The notes under the pieces are model-generated. The model searched no databases, was not told the DNA's origin, and saw only the letters and a program-made list of their open reading frames with translations. Shown here piece after piece: positions 36,234 through 48,005 of a stretch of DNA of 64,000 nucleotides; positions within the stretch are counted from its first letter, which is position 1; the number at the start of each line of letters is the position of its first letter. The position numbers were made by a program, and so were the translations under genes. Source of the DNA: Rhynchospora pubera (Eukaryota; Streptophyta; Magnoliopsida; Poales; Cyperaceae). The DNA lies in the NCBI GenBank assembly GCA_028095005.1, contig CM051459.1:203151902-203215901 (forward strand), given 5' to 3'.

Positions 36234-39200
36234 ATGGACACAAATCAAGCAGATGAAGCAGGATTTGACACTTCTGCATCGAAGCATCATTTACAAGAGA
36301 ATTCTTCTCAAACGAGTCTCAATTTCGGATTCCTTATGTTTCAGTTTCAAGAGAATATTTCTGCCAGGTATCAGTCCCCTCTACCTCTACCTGTAACAGT
36401 CCCGTCCATCGTCCAAATAGTTTTTTCTGGGAATTTTCTCCCAATGAAATCCCTGTTGGAATTTAGAGAGCAAATTCGTACTGGTATATGTACCAGTATT
36501 GAAACAGAAACTAGATTGCTACTAGTATTTGAAAAAACAGAAACTAACTTCTTCTCCTTTTCATTGCATAAATTGAAAATAAAGTCATACATTTATACTT
36601 ACTGCTACACACCTAAATAACTGCTTCTAATTACCACTAATCTGCTAATAAAACAATGCTAAATATAATAAGATACATATGCTGAAAATAAACTGAATAC
36701 TTCCTAAAATACCCCTGCTGGTTTTCTATTTCATTACTCCCTAATTTTGCACTTTCTGAAAATAACTTTGGATCAGTTTTCAACACTCCCCCTTGATCCA
36801 AAGTCTACCACATTCATCATATCGCGACACCAATTGAACTTCTCTCGAGTCAGTGGCTTTGTCAATGCGTCTGCAATTTGTTGGTTTGTGCTGATGTATT
36901 GCAATTCAAACTCTCCATGCTCAATTAAATCCCGTATAAAATGAAATCGAGTGTCTATGTGCTTTGTCCGATTATGATGCACAGGATTGTTACCAATTGC
37001 AATAGTCGATTGATTATCACAGTATAGTATTGTTGCTCCCTTCTCCTTACAACTCAATTCTTCTAACAAGCGCCTCAACCACACACCTTGGCACGCTGCT
37101 GAAGTAACAGCACTGTACTCAGCTTCTGTTGTTGACAATGCCACTGTTGTTTGCTTCTTTGAACTCCAAGTGATTATGCTAGTACCATAGAAGAAAATCT
37201 GACCTGTTGTGCTCTTACGATCATCTATGTCACCAGCCCAATCACTATCACTATAACCTGTCAAACAAGGTCCATCAACTACATTGTACCATAGACCATA
37301 TGATGTGGTTCCTGCAATGTATCGCAGTATCCTCTTAGCTGCACCCATATGTTGTTTTGTTGGATTCTGCATGTATCTTGCAACTATACTAACTGCATGA
37401 GAGATATCTGGCCTTGTGTGTGTTAGATACATCAATCCACCAACCAAACTTCTAAACCTTGTCACATCTGTTGCTCCTGTGCCATCAATGGTTGTCAACT
37501 TTTCATTTGTATTCATGGGTGTTTGCACCAGATTGCATCCCTTCAGCCCAAATTTGGTCACCAAGTCATTCGCATACTTACGTTGAGAAACAAATATTCT
37601 TCCTTCTTCCTGTTCCACTTCTAACCCTAGAAAGTAATGCATTTCTCCAAGATCAGTCATCTCAAAAACACTCATCATTTGCTTCTTAAACTCTCTTACC
37701 ATTGCATCATTTGTCCCAAAATAAATCATGTCATCAACATACAAACAAACAGCCACCAATCCTTTTTCTCCTTTGCGTTTGACATACAAATTGGGCTCGT
37801 TCTTGCTTCGTTCAAAACCCAATTTCTGAAAATATGCATCAATTTTACTATACCATGCACGAGGGGCTTGTTTCAGTCCATATAGAGCTTTGGACAGCCG
37901 ATACACCCAATTCTCTTTGCCCTTCACCTCAAATCCCTCCGGCTGTTCAACATAAACTTCTTCTATCAGGTCACCATTAAGAAAAGCTGATTTTACATCA
38001 AATTGATAGATGGATTGTTTCAACTGAACTGCCACTGCCATCAACAACCGTACTGTCTCGAATCTGGCCACTGGAGAGAACGTCTCCTCGTAGTCTATTC
38101 CTTGCTGCTGTGCATAGCCTTTTGCGACTAATCTCGCTTTGCATTTCAATACACTGCCATCTGCCCCAAATTTAGTCTTGTAGACCCATTTAACTCCTAT
38201 GGCGGTGCGATTTTCAGGTAATTCGACTAGCTTCCAAGTCTGGTTTTGTTCAATTGCACGCATCTCTTCCATCATTGCATCAATCCATTCCTTTTTATCT
38301 GATGCTTCTTCATAAGTCAATGGATCAGCCACGTATAGAACTTGTGTTGCTTCATATAGTTCTTGTATGGATCGCATCTTCTTTACTGATTTTTCAGAAT
38401 TTTGAATCTGATTTGTTGTTGGCATTGGGTCACTACTTCTTGTACCAGTTTGTGGTTGCTCATTGTTGCCTTCTTCTTCTTCCCTTTCCTTAGACCAACT
38501 CCAGCTAGCAGTTTCATCGAACATGATATTTCGACTAACTATAATCTTATTAGTCACAGGATTATACAACCTATAACCCTTCGATTGTATGCAATAGCCA
38601 AGAAAAACACACTTCTCTGACTTAGCATCCAATTTCTTGCGGTTTTGAGCATTGACAAGAGTGTAAGCAATGCACCCAAAAACACGTAAATGGCCTACAC
38701 TTGGCTTCCTGCCAAACCATGCCTCAAACGGCGTCATATTCATCACTGCCTTGGTTGGTGATATGTTTAGAATATATACAGCCGTAGCCACTGCTTCTGC
38801 CCAAAACTGATTAGGCATACCTTTTGATTTTAACATACTCCTTGCTAGTTCAACTACTGTACGATTCTTGCGTTCAGCCACACCGTTTTGCTCAGGAGTA
38901 TATGGAGTGGTCAATTGTTGTAGTATTCCTTCACTTTCACAATATTGCTTGAATTCTTTTGACTGAAATTCGCCACCGCGATCTGACCTGAGAGCCTTCA
39001 GCTGAGCACCAGTTTGTGTTTCTGCCATGGCCTTGAACCTTTTAAATTGTCCAAAAGCTTCATTTTTGTATGTGAGAAAGAACACCCATGTCATTCTGCT
39101 GTAATCATCAATAAGTAGCATGAAATACTTGCTTCCTCCCATCGATTCAACCTCCATTGGGCCGCATAAATCAGTGTGCACTAGCTCGAGCACCTTGGTT

Positions 39201-42200
39201 GCACGCATTGCCTGATCCTTTGGAAATGGAAGCTTAGATTGCTTACCATAAACACAACCCTCACATAACCCGATATCACCAATGTCTGGTAAACCAATTA
39301 CCATTTTCTTCTGATTAAGCAATCTCAATCCATTCATATTTAGGTGTCCATACCTCAAATGCCATAACTCACTTGGACTAACCTCCTTGGCTGCAAGTGC
39401 CTTCTCTTTTACCTTTTCAATTTCTAGTGGAAACAGATTGTTCATTGTCTTTTTAACTATTGCCATAGTCTGATCAGTTTCAGCATCAGAAATTCTGCAA
39501 TTATCGCCTTTGAAACTGATGGTGTACCCATTATCCATCATCTGACCAATGCTGAGTAGATTTTGTGACAATTGAGGGATGTAGTAGACATTGTGAAGCA
39601 TCCTTGTATTGTGATTGTTGGTCTGTACAGCAACTATTCCTCTTCCTTCAACATGGATGTCTTTATTATCGCCAAGTTTCACTGTCTTCTTGTAAGTCTC
39701 ATCTAATTCCTCAAATAGATGCTTGAATCCTGTCATGTGGTTTGAGCACCCGCTATCAAGAAACCAGATATGACTAACTTCTGATTCTTCATCGATTTTA
39801 GCTATAAACAATCGTGGCTGGTTGTTCTTCTCTTCAACAAAGCTTGCTTGTCCTTCTTCTCTTTTCTTTTTGTAACAATCAGCCTGTACATGGCCTAACT
39901 TGTGGCAATAATAGCACTCAATATCTTGTCCTTCTTCCCTTTGTTTCTTGTAACAATCTGCTTGTACATGTCCAAACTTATGGCAGTAATAGCACTCCAC
40001 ATCTTTCTTTAGTTGCTTGGTAGGGCTATGCTGGTTATCGCTTGTTTTACCTCTTCCTCTACCGCCGTGATCGCCTCGGCCTCTCCCGCCTCCTCGACCT
40101 CGCCCTCTGCCTTGCTGATGGCCTCTTGAGGACTCGCCTTTGGTATAAAAAGCTTTGCTATCATCTTTTTCTTCTGATCTGTTGAGTCGAACTTCATGGG
40201 CCTGCAATGAACCCATCAATTCATCGAACATGTAGGTTGTCAGGTCTTTGGATTCTTCGATTGCTGCCACCACATGGTCGAACTTGGTTGTCAAACTGCG
40301 CAATACCTTCATCACCACTGTTTGCTCAGAAAGATCTTCACCACAACTTCGTATTTGATTGACAATTGCTGTAACTCGCGTGAGAAATGACTGGATCGAT
40401 TCACCTTGCTTCATGCTTAATGTTTCGAATTCACGCCTTAAACCTTGCAACTTGATGGCAATAACCTTTGAACTTCCTTGAAATGCTGTTTTCAAAGTCG
40501 TCCATGCCTCATTTGCTGTTGTAGCTGCTGCAATTTTAGCAAACGACGACTCGTGTACAGCTTGCTGAATAAAAAACAACGCTTTTGCATCACGTTTGGC
40601 TGTGTCGATTGGTGCCAAATCAGTTGTTGGCACTCCATTCTCTGTCAAATCCCATAGACCATGAGATTTCAGCATCGTACGCATCTTGATACTCCAAAAC
40701 TCATAATTCTCCCCTTTGAACAAAGGTAATGTCGGATTGGTCATGCTGATGGTGGCGTTGCTGCTTGTGTCGGCCATCGGATCAACACCGCTCTGATACC
40801 AAATTTGTTGGAATTTAGAGAGCAAATTCGTACTGGTATATGTACCAGTATTGAAACAGAAACTAGATTGCTACTAGTATTTGAAAAAACAGAAACTAAC
40901 TTCTTCTCCTTTTCATTGCATAAATTGAAAATAAAGTCATACATTTATACTTACTGCTACACACCTAAATAACTGCTTCTAATTACCACTAATCTGCTAA
41001 TAAAACAATGTTAAATATAATAAGATACATATGCTGAAAATAAACTGAATACTTCCTAAAATACCCCTGCTGGTTTTCTATTTCATTACTCCCTAATTTT
41101 GCACTTTCTGAAAATAACTTTGGATCAGTTTTCAACAATCCCGACTATTGTGGAACTAATTCAGGACAATACATGCAATTTGTTCTTTTACAGATGTGCC
41201 ATAGGTCGAAAGCGTATGTTAATGGAGATCTTTTCAGTAGAAATTTTTGAAAAAGAGAATTTACTTGATATCAACCAAATTCTCGATGAAAATATAATCT
41301 TGACTACTCGTCATAACCGATTCAAGTACATCCTCTATGATGTCTCATGTAACAAAAACATAAAATTCAATTCAGAGGGGCATCTAATGCTCCAGTGGCC
41401 TGAATGTGCAATAGAAGTCAAGGATTTGGCCTCTGTACACCCTTGTTATATTCCCGACTTTGGCGTAAAATGTTCACAAAAACTCTGGAGTATGCATGAC
41501 ATGCCTGACAGTTCTGACCTTTACTTCACGTCTAATGTTCTGGATACCAGAAGAGGCTTCCTGTTAGTGAATTATGGGGTGTACATTGATGGTTTGGGGG
41601 CTAAGATTGATGTCACTCTTTCTAATTTGGAATTACCAAGCACAGGAGGCATGCCATTGAAGGTTTATGGGATAGTGACAACCTCAAACAGTGCTACCAC
41701 ACACTCTCAAGCTAAAACTATACTGTTTGATCAGAGAACATGCACAGGTGGAGTCGATCTTGCATGTCCTTCGGCTGATGAGGCTGAGATATCTCTCCCA
41801 TTATCACGAACGGTGACAGCTATTCCTCGGCAGTCAAATTTGATCGTTGATGTCAATCTCTTTGTCCGAGACAAAGAAATTGTCGACAGTTCTATCATAT
41901 TTCATGCCAAGACAAGGTTCAATTCCACTGCTGAAGAACATATTATATTTGGTAACCATGGCAAAATGAAAGTCAAGGTAACTTGGATGGAGGCAGTGGA
42001 TGATGGTGGGTCTGCCAAAGAAGAGGAAGATAGGGCTATGCCTTGGCTTGAAGATGCGTATTATGCAGAAAAGGAAGATGATGAAGATGCAGAAACAGGA
42101 TCAGAATCAGAATCAGACTCTGATGGTGTCAGCTCCAACAGGTCTAACAAGATGCAACGCCTTGATACTCAAGAAAACTTGTCCCACAGGTTTGCTTACA

Positions 42201-43700
42201 TGTTATCATGTACTAAGTTTCCTGTAGTTTATCTTTAATAATCCATATGCCTCCACTGAATTTGAGTTATCCCCAAATTGCTTTTGCAAATGTGCTACTG
42301 TGCTCTAGTAAATTCTAAGTTACAAGTTCGTGCATTTGTTGAAGCTCAGTTCACCCTCCACCAATCAATTATGTGTATTAAAATCATTAAAAAAAAGATT
42401 TATAATTTGATTGGACCTGCTGGTACTGTAGTGCGTAGGAACTTGGCCTAAGTTGAGCAATGGATGAGTGCGAGTAAACTGTTTATAAATTTTTAAGAAA
42501 ATATTGCAAATAAATACTAGAATGTTACTCAATTCACACTCCATTTAACCTTTCATGATTTCACAAGTATGTGACCCAAAACTTAAAAAAAATATAAAAA
42601 AAAACCAATTTATTTCCAAATTCAGTAAGAACTTGTGGGCTTTTACTTGCTGATACAGATTACAAAGATAGTAGTAAATATTGAGCAATTGAGCCCTTTC
42701 CACCTTTGTAAGGGCATTAAGATGAAAGAAAGACGAACTTATGTTTTTATTTGTTGTGCAGATCTTCTGATAATACTATGACTGATGACAAAGATGAGAA
42801 ACAAAAGGCAAGTTTGGTCAGTAAGCCATACCAGAGGCGCAAACAGTCTTTTTTAGAGATTTTCTCTATAAAAATTGTCGGTTCTGGAAATGTTAATTTG
42901 GAGGAAATATATGGTTTTATAATGATTGATGCTGCTGTAACCGACCACCTTCTCTTTAGGCGTTTGCATGGAGATCCCCCCAAAATAGATTCGCAGGTAA
43001 CAAAACTAAGAAAAGTACTAAAATAATGCACATAGTTTTCTTCATTCGCCACTTTCCATGACTTTGTGCCATTTATGTACAGGGGTTTGTCCTTCTCGAA
43101 GGCCCAAGAAGGCTCGCATGGTCTGCATGTTATGAAGTTCTCATTATTCCATTCCTATTTAAGTATCAAGATTTTAATTTCGTAGATGAGAAACCTTATG
43201 CTTATCTTCTTTGGCATGATTTTGTGTTTGATAGAGTGTTGCAAAAAGTTTTTAATCTTGAAGTGGGTCACATTGAAGTAAATTTTGCTGTCTACAAGGA
43301 TGGTTTAGAGGCTCATTTAGAGATTAAACTACTGAATTTCTCATTTTCCTCATCTCAAGTGCATGGGACCATAACGGCAACAAATTCAATGTTTGGAGAT
43401 GGTGGAGCTTCGTGTATTTCATTTGAGAAGGAGCTTAAGGATGTTGATGTGAGGCCTATCAAGGAGGTAGCTCTGCCTCTATCTAGGCCTATAATTGCAG
43501 TTCCATTTGATTCCACCCTCACGCTTGTTCTTAATATTAATTCGGGAGAAGAAACAATCAACTGCCAAATATTTCAATGTCCAGTTGAAGTGGGCAACTC
43601 AGAACAAATTTTGAGAGCAAATGGTTGTTCTGTTGAAGTAAAGGTCAAGTTTTTTTATCGGCAACCATTGCCGCTGATCAATTACGAAGATTACTTCTAG
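36234..43700 (+). CDS. Double DUF6598-like protein, copy A
   Basis: Exons are 36234-36367, 41194-42189, 42762-42996 and 43083-43700, in phase with GT-AG introns: 1,983 nt, 660 aa. Exon 1 gives a short N-terminus ending FQENISAR. Exon 2 holds a first domain (LMEIFSVEIF... through VKVTWM) and then an acidic Glu/Asp/Ser linker. Exons 3-4 hold a second domain (SFLEIFSIKI... through VEVKVKFF). The order of motifs (EGPRRLAW, GHIEVNFAVY, HGTITATNS, ALPLSRPIIAVP, SVEVKVKF) matches DUF6598, a domain of unknown function found alone or, in some grass jasmonate-induced proteins, attached to a ribosome-inactivating domain. No such toxin domain is present here. Intron 1 contains an intact copia element in opposite orientation, so normal splicing needs removal of a 4.8-kb intron. 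The start is the Met in frame with the conserved exon end; other upstream frames stop. Confidence 0.78.
36454..36785 (-). repeat. 3' LTR of copia 2
   Basis: Identical to the other LTR except one base near 36659. The polyprotein stop codon lies inside it at 36773-36775, so the last residues are encoded by polypurine tract and LTR sequence. Confidence 0.96.
36773..40777 (-). CDS. Copia Gag-Pol polyprotein (Tnt1-like)
   Basis: A single open frame from the Met at 40777 (MADTSSN) of 1,334 codons. An in-frame Met lies at 40825, but it is inside the 5' LTR and reads across the primer-binding site, so I prefer 40777. Gag has the UBN2-type opening LFKGENYEFWSIKM and an RG-rich stretch. Two CX2CX4HX4C zinc knuckles follow, near residues 262-275 and 288-301, where most relatives have one. 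The protease motif DSG is at about 341. Integrase (HTDLCGP, SDRGGEF, NGVAERKN), reverse transcriptase (YVDDMIYFG) and RNase H (SDSDWAGD, TEAEYSAV) are all present with their key acidic residues. No internal stop or frameshift. This is what an active plant copia element should encode. Confidence 0.96.
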   Translation of the reverse strand: MADTSSNATISMTNPTLPLFKGENYEFWSIKMRTMLKSHGLWDLTENGVPTTDLAPIDTAKRDAKALFFIQQAVHESSFAKIAAATTANEAWTTLKTAFQGSSKVIAIKLQGLRREFETLSMKQGESIQSFLTRVTAIVNQIRSCGEDLSEQTVVMKVLRSLTTKFDHVVAAIEESKDLTTYMFDELMGSLQAHEVRLNRSEEKDDSKAFYTKGESSRGHQQGRGRGRGGGRGRGDHGGRGRGKTSDNQHSPTKQLKKDVECYYCHKFGHVQADCYKKQREEGQDIECYYCHKLGHVQADCYKKKREEGQASFVEEKNNQPRLFIAKIDEESEVSHIWFLDSGCSNHMTGFKHLFEELDETYKKTVKLGDNKDIHVEGRGIVAVQTNNHNTRMLHNVYYIPQLSQNLLSIGQMMDNGYTISFKGDNCRISDAETDQTMAIVKKTMNNLFPLEIEKVKEKALAAKEVSPSELWHLRYGHLNMNGLRLLNQKKMVIGLPDIGDIGLCEGCVYGKQSKLPFPKDQAMRATKVLELVHTDLCGPMEVESMGGSKYFMLLIDDYSRMTWVFFLTYKNEAFGQFKRFKAMAETQTGAQLKALRSDRGGEFQSKEFKQYCESEGILQQLTTPYTPEQNGVAERKNRTVVELARSMLKSKGMPNQFWAEAVATAVYILNISPTKAVMNMTPFEAWFGRKPSVGHLRVFGCIAYTLVNAQNRKKLDAKSEKCVFLGYCIQSKGYRLYNPVTNKIIVSRNIMFDETASWSWSKEREEEEGNNEQPQTGTRSSDPMPTTNQIQNSEKSVKKMRSIQELYEATQVLYVADPLTYEEASDKKEWIDAMMEEMRAIEQNQTWKLVELPENRTAIGVKWVYKTKFGADGSVLKCKARLVAKGYAQQQGIDYEETFSPVARFETVRLLMAVAVQLKQSIYQFDVKSAFLNGDLIEEVYVEQPEGFEVKGKENWVYRLSKALYGLKQAPRAWYSKIDAYFQKLGFERSKNEPNLYVKRKGEKGLVAVCLYVDDMIYFGTNDAMVREFKKQMMSVFEMTDLGEMHYFLGLEVEQEEGRIFVSQRKYANDLVTKFGLKGCNLVQTPMNTNEKLTTIDGTGATDVTRFRSLVGGLMYLTHTRPDISHAVSIVARYMQNPTKQHMGAAKRILRYIAGTTSYGLWYNVVDGPCLTGYSDSDWAGDIDDRKSTTGQIFFYGTSIITWSSKKQTTVALSTTEAEYSAVTSAACQGVWLRRLLEELSCKEKGATILYCDNQSTIAIGNNPVHHNRTKHIDTRFHFIRDLIEHGEFELQYISTNQQIADALTKPLTREKFNWCRDMMNVVDFGSRGSVEN
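39848..40003 (-). repeat. 78-bp tandem duplication encoding two zinc knuckles
   Basis: Two adjacent 26-codon units, 40003-39926 and 39925-39848, read ECYYCHKxGHVQADCYKK with a few substitutions between them. The duplication preserves the frame and doubles the Gag nucleic-acid-binding knuckle. Confidence 0.9.
40806..41137 (-). repeat. 5' LTR of copia 2
   Basis: TG...CA boundaries. The primer-binding site abuts it on its left. It should carry the element promoter, reading leftward, antisense to the host gene. Confidence 0.96.
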
Positions 43701-46700
43701 AACTCGTGTTGATTTGCCATTTGTATTTCTGTCTGGATGTTGTTGTTTTTCTATATTTTTATTTTCACATTCTGCTACTCTTTTTCTTATTACTGGCTGC
43801 TACTGATTGTTTCTTTATGGTAATTGTTTTTATATTTATCAAATCCATTTTAGTAATTTGTTCCAAAATCCCATTTATCAGTAGCTTATGTCGTTAGGCG
43901 AAGGATGATTAATGTATAGGGTGTGTATTTATTTAGTTCCCAGTTATTATGCAAAATCAAACAAGAATAGTATACTTGATCTCCAATATCTTATCCTCTA
44001 TATTAAGTGAATGAGGAGTATTATTAGGACTGGCTGTCTACGTTAAAATTAAATTGATCCTTAAGAAAGAAAAGTCGAGATGAAAAAGTAATGGCAAAAG
44101 ATGACTGATGCTTGATTACTATTAGAAAGGAATTTGTCATCAGCTGCAGGGTAGATATAGGTACTTCGCTGGCAGGTACATTGAAATTGGTCCCAAGAGA
44201 AGTTGCAGGGAAATGTTGTCCTGTCAAACCCCCACCCCTCCTCCAACTAATGCCCAAAATTAAAAAGGTTTTAGCACATCAAAATTGACTAGAAATGATT
44301 ACAGGAGCGTCCTTTCAGGCTTCTCTGCATGAAATTTTTATAACTGGGTAGTACTTTGCCTGTTTGAAGGTCAATTTGGTTCAAATTAGGTCTACATGCT
44401 TAACAGTTTTATTTCCCTTTTTTATTCTAGGGTGTTGATCTTCTTCAATTTTCTAACTATCTTTTTAACATATTCGGCTTCGTTTTTATCCGAGAGGAAG
44501 CGAACTCAAGGGACGACAGGAAAATATACGGTGGTGAGCTTGACCAGAGGTGGATTTATAGACGTGGCAACTGGCAAGACATGAATAAGCGATGATGATG
44601 AGGTGAATAAAGTCCACTTTTTTCTCTCACCTTCCCACAACTACTTCTGATCCCTGATATTTTCTCTATCCTTTGACTCTCTTTTTTCTATTTTCTTGTA
44701 TGCTGATTGATGATTGATTAGGCACTAAAAATGCATGTTTAGGTAATTAAATTATACAAGTGGTCTTGAAAAACATCCACTACAACAATAATAGTCTTTA
44801 CCAAGACTAAATTATCTTTGTAAATGTCCTAAAAAGTCCAGCTATATTTTTTAACTAGACTCAACCAAGTCTTGCAATGTTCAATCTAGCAAGGTGCTAG
44901 TCACAGATTTTCTTCTGTAGAAAATCTGTGCTGGTACAGCTAGAAAAAAGTCGAGCAAATTTAAAATCCTAGCTACAAGAGTTTCTTGCTACACCATTTG
45001 ATTCTAGCTAATTTTAATATTTTTTTCTTTTCGAAATAATTAATGATAACAGAAACAAAATGAAACTACAAAAAAAATTTTTATTTTTATTTATTAAAAT
45101 AAAATAATTGTACAATTACAACGAAAATGATACAAAATTAATTCAAACCACATTCAAATCTTAAAAAAATCTCAAAATCTTTTCGTCCATCAAAATACAA
45201 AGCCTCTACATAACTCTGATTTACTCTCTTCTAGGCTTCAACATATAACTTGGCTTCTCCATATCTCCTGTCATGCCAAATCATAAAAACACATTTGTAA
45301 ACAAAGTGCAAAGTAATTGGAATTCTCCATACTGGTACTGGGGATGGTACCTTTTACTGTAATTGTTTGTATTAACTAACTTCTTCACTTAATAATAATC
45401 TATAAAGAGGGCACAATCCTAATCACAAAATAGGAAAGTTTACTAAAAACCATTTCCACTTTCAGTTGTGAAAAATGAAAGAAAAAACTATTTCCACTTT
45501 CAGCCTCACAACAATCATTTCATAAGGTAACATTACATAAAAATAAATTTACTTAATAAACAAAATGTCACACAGTTTAACCAATAATGCAGATTGGGAG
45601 GAAGGGAATAGTACCTGTCAACTCTCTTGAGCTCCAGTTATAGATCAATCTTCCTTCAATCCTTATTAAACTCTCATCCTCCAAACACCTCCTTGGTAGA
45701 GACCTGGAAAGTTTCAGAAATGAACCAAGGCCTCAATTCAAAATAAAATTTTAAAGAATCCAACTATAGATTATTTTTTTTTAAAAAAAAAACTAACATA
45801 ATTAGATAAAAAATATAAAGTTCCACATTATTTTCTCATAACATAATAAAAATAAATATTCAAAATCTCGATGTCTACAGGTTCAAAAAGCAAACAAAAT
45901 CACCTTTAAAGCATAGTCTACAAAAAAAATAAAGTTCCACACATTTTCATCAGCATGGTACCTTCTTCAAGACTTCCAGTGTATAGTCTCGGATCTTCTG
46001 TACCAAGTTTGGTATGCCTTTCTTCGGGGTACTCTGATTTTTTGCCTAATATTCGCCAGAAACCGTCAAGTTCAGAATCGTCTGTGCCAAGACTGTTTTA
46101 GAGGCTGTGAAAAGAAACAATTAAAATAGATTAAACCTCAAGGAAAGCTAAATTAAGCAAGGTCATTTCTACAAAAGAGAAAACAACGTCCTAGGATATA
46201 TAGCTAAAGCTACATATAAATAACATACACTGAGCTTATGTTGCTAAACCTTCATACAGAACTGATGATGAACCTTCATGTAAAGTTAACAAAAAAACAT
46301 TATCCAATTAAAGTATAAACCTATGGAGGGGCTTTTAGTGAAGAAATCATTAGTCACGTTATATTTTCATCAACATCTTCATCTTTCAAAATGTCAGCAA
46401 CTCTCTCCAGACCATGCAAGACAGTGCACCTTCAGAGTCGCATGCAATAACAGACTTGCTTTGGTGCTGCTATTTCATGACATCCTACGTATGCTGTAAA
46501 ACCTGGCATTACTGAATGAAAATAAAAGAACTTGTAATTAATTATAAGAAGCAACTGTCAAAAATAGATAATACATCCACACATTTTAAGTATCATATAC
46601 TACCAAAAGGTCATGAATTCAATTTTTAGCATATGCAATTACATATGCAGTACAAACTAAACATTTGAGGCCATATATATTCTCATGATGAAAGTATGAA

Positions 46701-47020
46701 GATAAAAAATACAGAACAACCTGATACTTACCAAGAATGCCAGTATAATGTGAGAGAGGTATCTCGGGATGGTTTATTTTGAAAAAAAATTTGGGGATTT
46801 AAAATCAGGCTGTATTCTTCCCATCCAGTCATGCCCAAACCAACTCTCCTACTTTAAAATCCTGATGTGTAGAATCTACTACTTTACTCACTCCATACCC
46901 TATTATAACCTGTTACAAAGGGGAAAAATAACTATTTGAAGAAGCAAGAAAAACAATTATAATATGTGAAGAGTGAATTAAGCCTTATGCTCACATTTCA
47001 TCAGCTGACGTCCTTCGGGC
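43701..47020. other. Downstream flank of copy A and intergenic repeats
   Basis: From 43701 to about 44180 the sequence is homologous to 56383-56840 downstream of copy B, so the duplicated block extends past the stop codon. Beyond that no gene is supported. A 34-codon stretch ending at about 44584 (IYGGELDQRWIYRRGNWQD in one frame) looks exon-like without context. CACTACAACAATAATAG at 44778 resembles a CACTA end without a partner. Confidence 0.45.
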
Positions 47021-48005
47021 CCCACCACTAGGCCTGCCAACGGAAACAAAAAAAACGTTATGCCGTTCCGTTTATCTGAACGGAACGAATAACAGCACTG
47101 GAATCAGTGTCGTTATCGAAATGAAACGTCAAACGGAATAGGCCGAAAAATCAGAGTAATAAACGAACGGTAAACGGAACAGGGTGTTTCGTTATCGTTA
47201 TTCCGTTATCTCGTGTTAATACCACTAAATTTTAGATGTTTAGAATTTTTTAGATAGCAGAGGAGCTGAAAGGGCGTCTGGAATAGCGAAGAGTCGCGAG
47301 ACTCTTTTAAATAAACCCTAAGTCGCAACTTGCGCCGCTGCGCCTCAATCTCTCTGACTCTCTCTCTCTCTCACTTTTTCCTCGATCTGTTCTCCTCCTT
47401 TTTTCCTCTTTCTCTTCCCGGAGCAGCTGAGCGTCAGAGCGTGCGAAACTTCGATGCGACTGTTAGTCTTCTGTTGTCCCCTTTTTCCTCTCTCTCCCAT
47501 ACTATATATGAATATGATACAGGTTTTTTTTTTCTCTCTCTCTATATATTTCTTCCTTTTTCTCAATCAATCTCAGATCTGATTTGACCCTCGAGAAGGG
47601 GTAAACTCATCATTTTATTTGTTGATTTGTACTAGAACCTAGAGTGATTAGGTAGGTTATAATTTGATATCTGTGACTGTGAATCTGTGATTGTGAGATA
47701 GGTGAGTAGGTGACTAGATCCTCTGTCAGGATCATGTCGCCACAAGCAATCATGATATTTCTATTGCTATATTGTATATATGAGAAACTAAACAGCATAT
47801 CAGAAGAAAGAAAAAAAAAAGAAGAGAGGCAGAGACGAATACATATAAGAAGAAAGTTAGAAAGAGAGGAGCTCACAGCAGATTCCTTTTACGTAAGGTG
47901 ATTATTCTTTTGTTCAATTTTATTCAATATCTTTTTGCTTTTATTCAATATTTTTTTCCTTTCTTTTTCTGATATGATTTTCATTTCTTTATCTCAGCAG
48001 ATAGC

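Larger units (their letters stand above)
36454..41137 (-). mobile_element. Ty1/copia LTR retrotransposon, apparently intact (copia 2)
   Basis: A 4,684-bp element lies inside intron 1 of the DUF6598 copy A gene. LTRs are 36454-36785 and 40806-41137, each 332 bp, TG...CA, and I found a single C/T difference. Target duplication ATCCC is at 36449-36453 and 41138-41142. The primer-binding site on the minus strand is TGGTATCAGAGC (complement of 40790-40801), and the polypurine tract is the complement of 36786-36794. The empty site is visible in the paralogue near 53760, where the intron reads on without interruption. Gag and Pol are in one open frame. The element looks young and potentially autonomous. 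Confidence 0.97.

Noticed and set aside
44778..44795. CACTACAACAATAATAG as a CACTA transposon end
   Set aside because: No matching inverted end or 3-bp duplication was found within the following kilobases.
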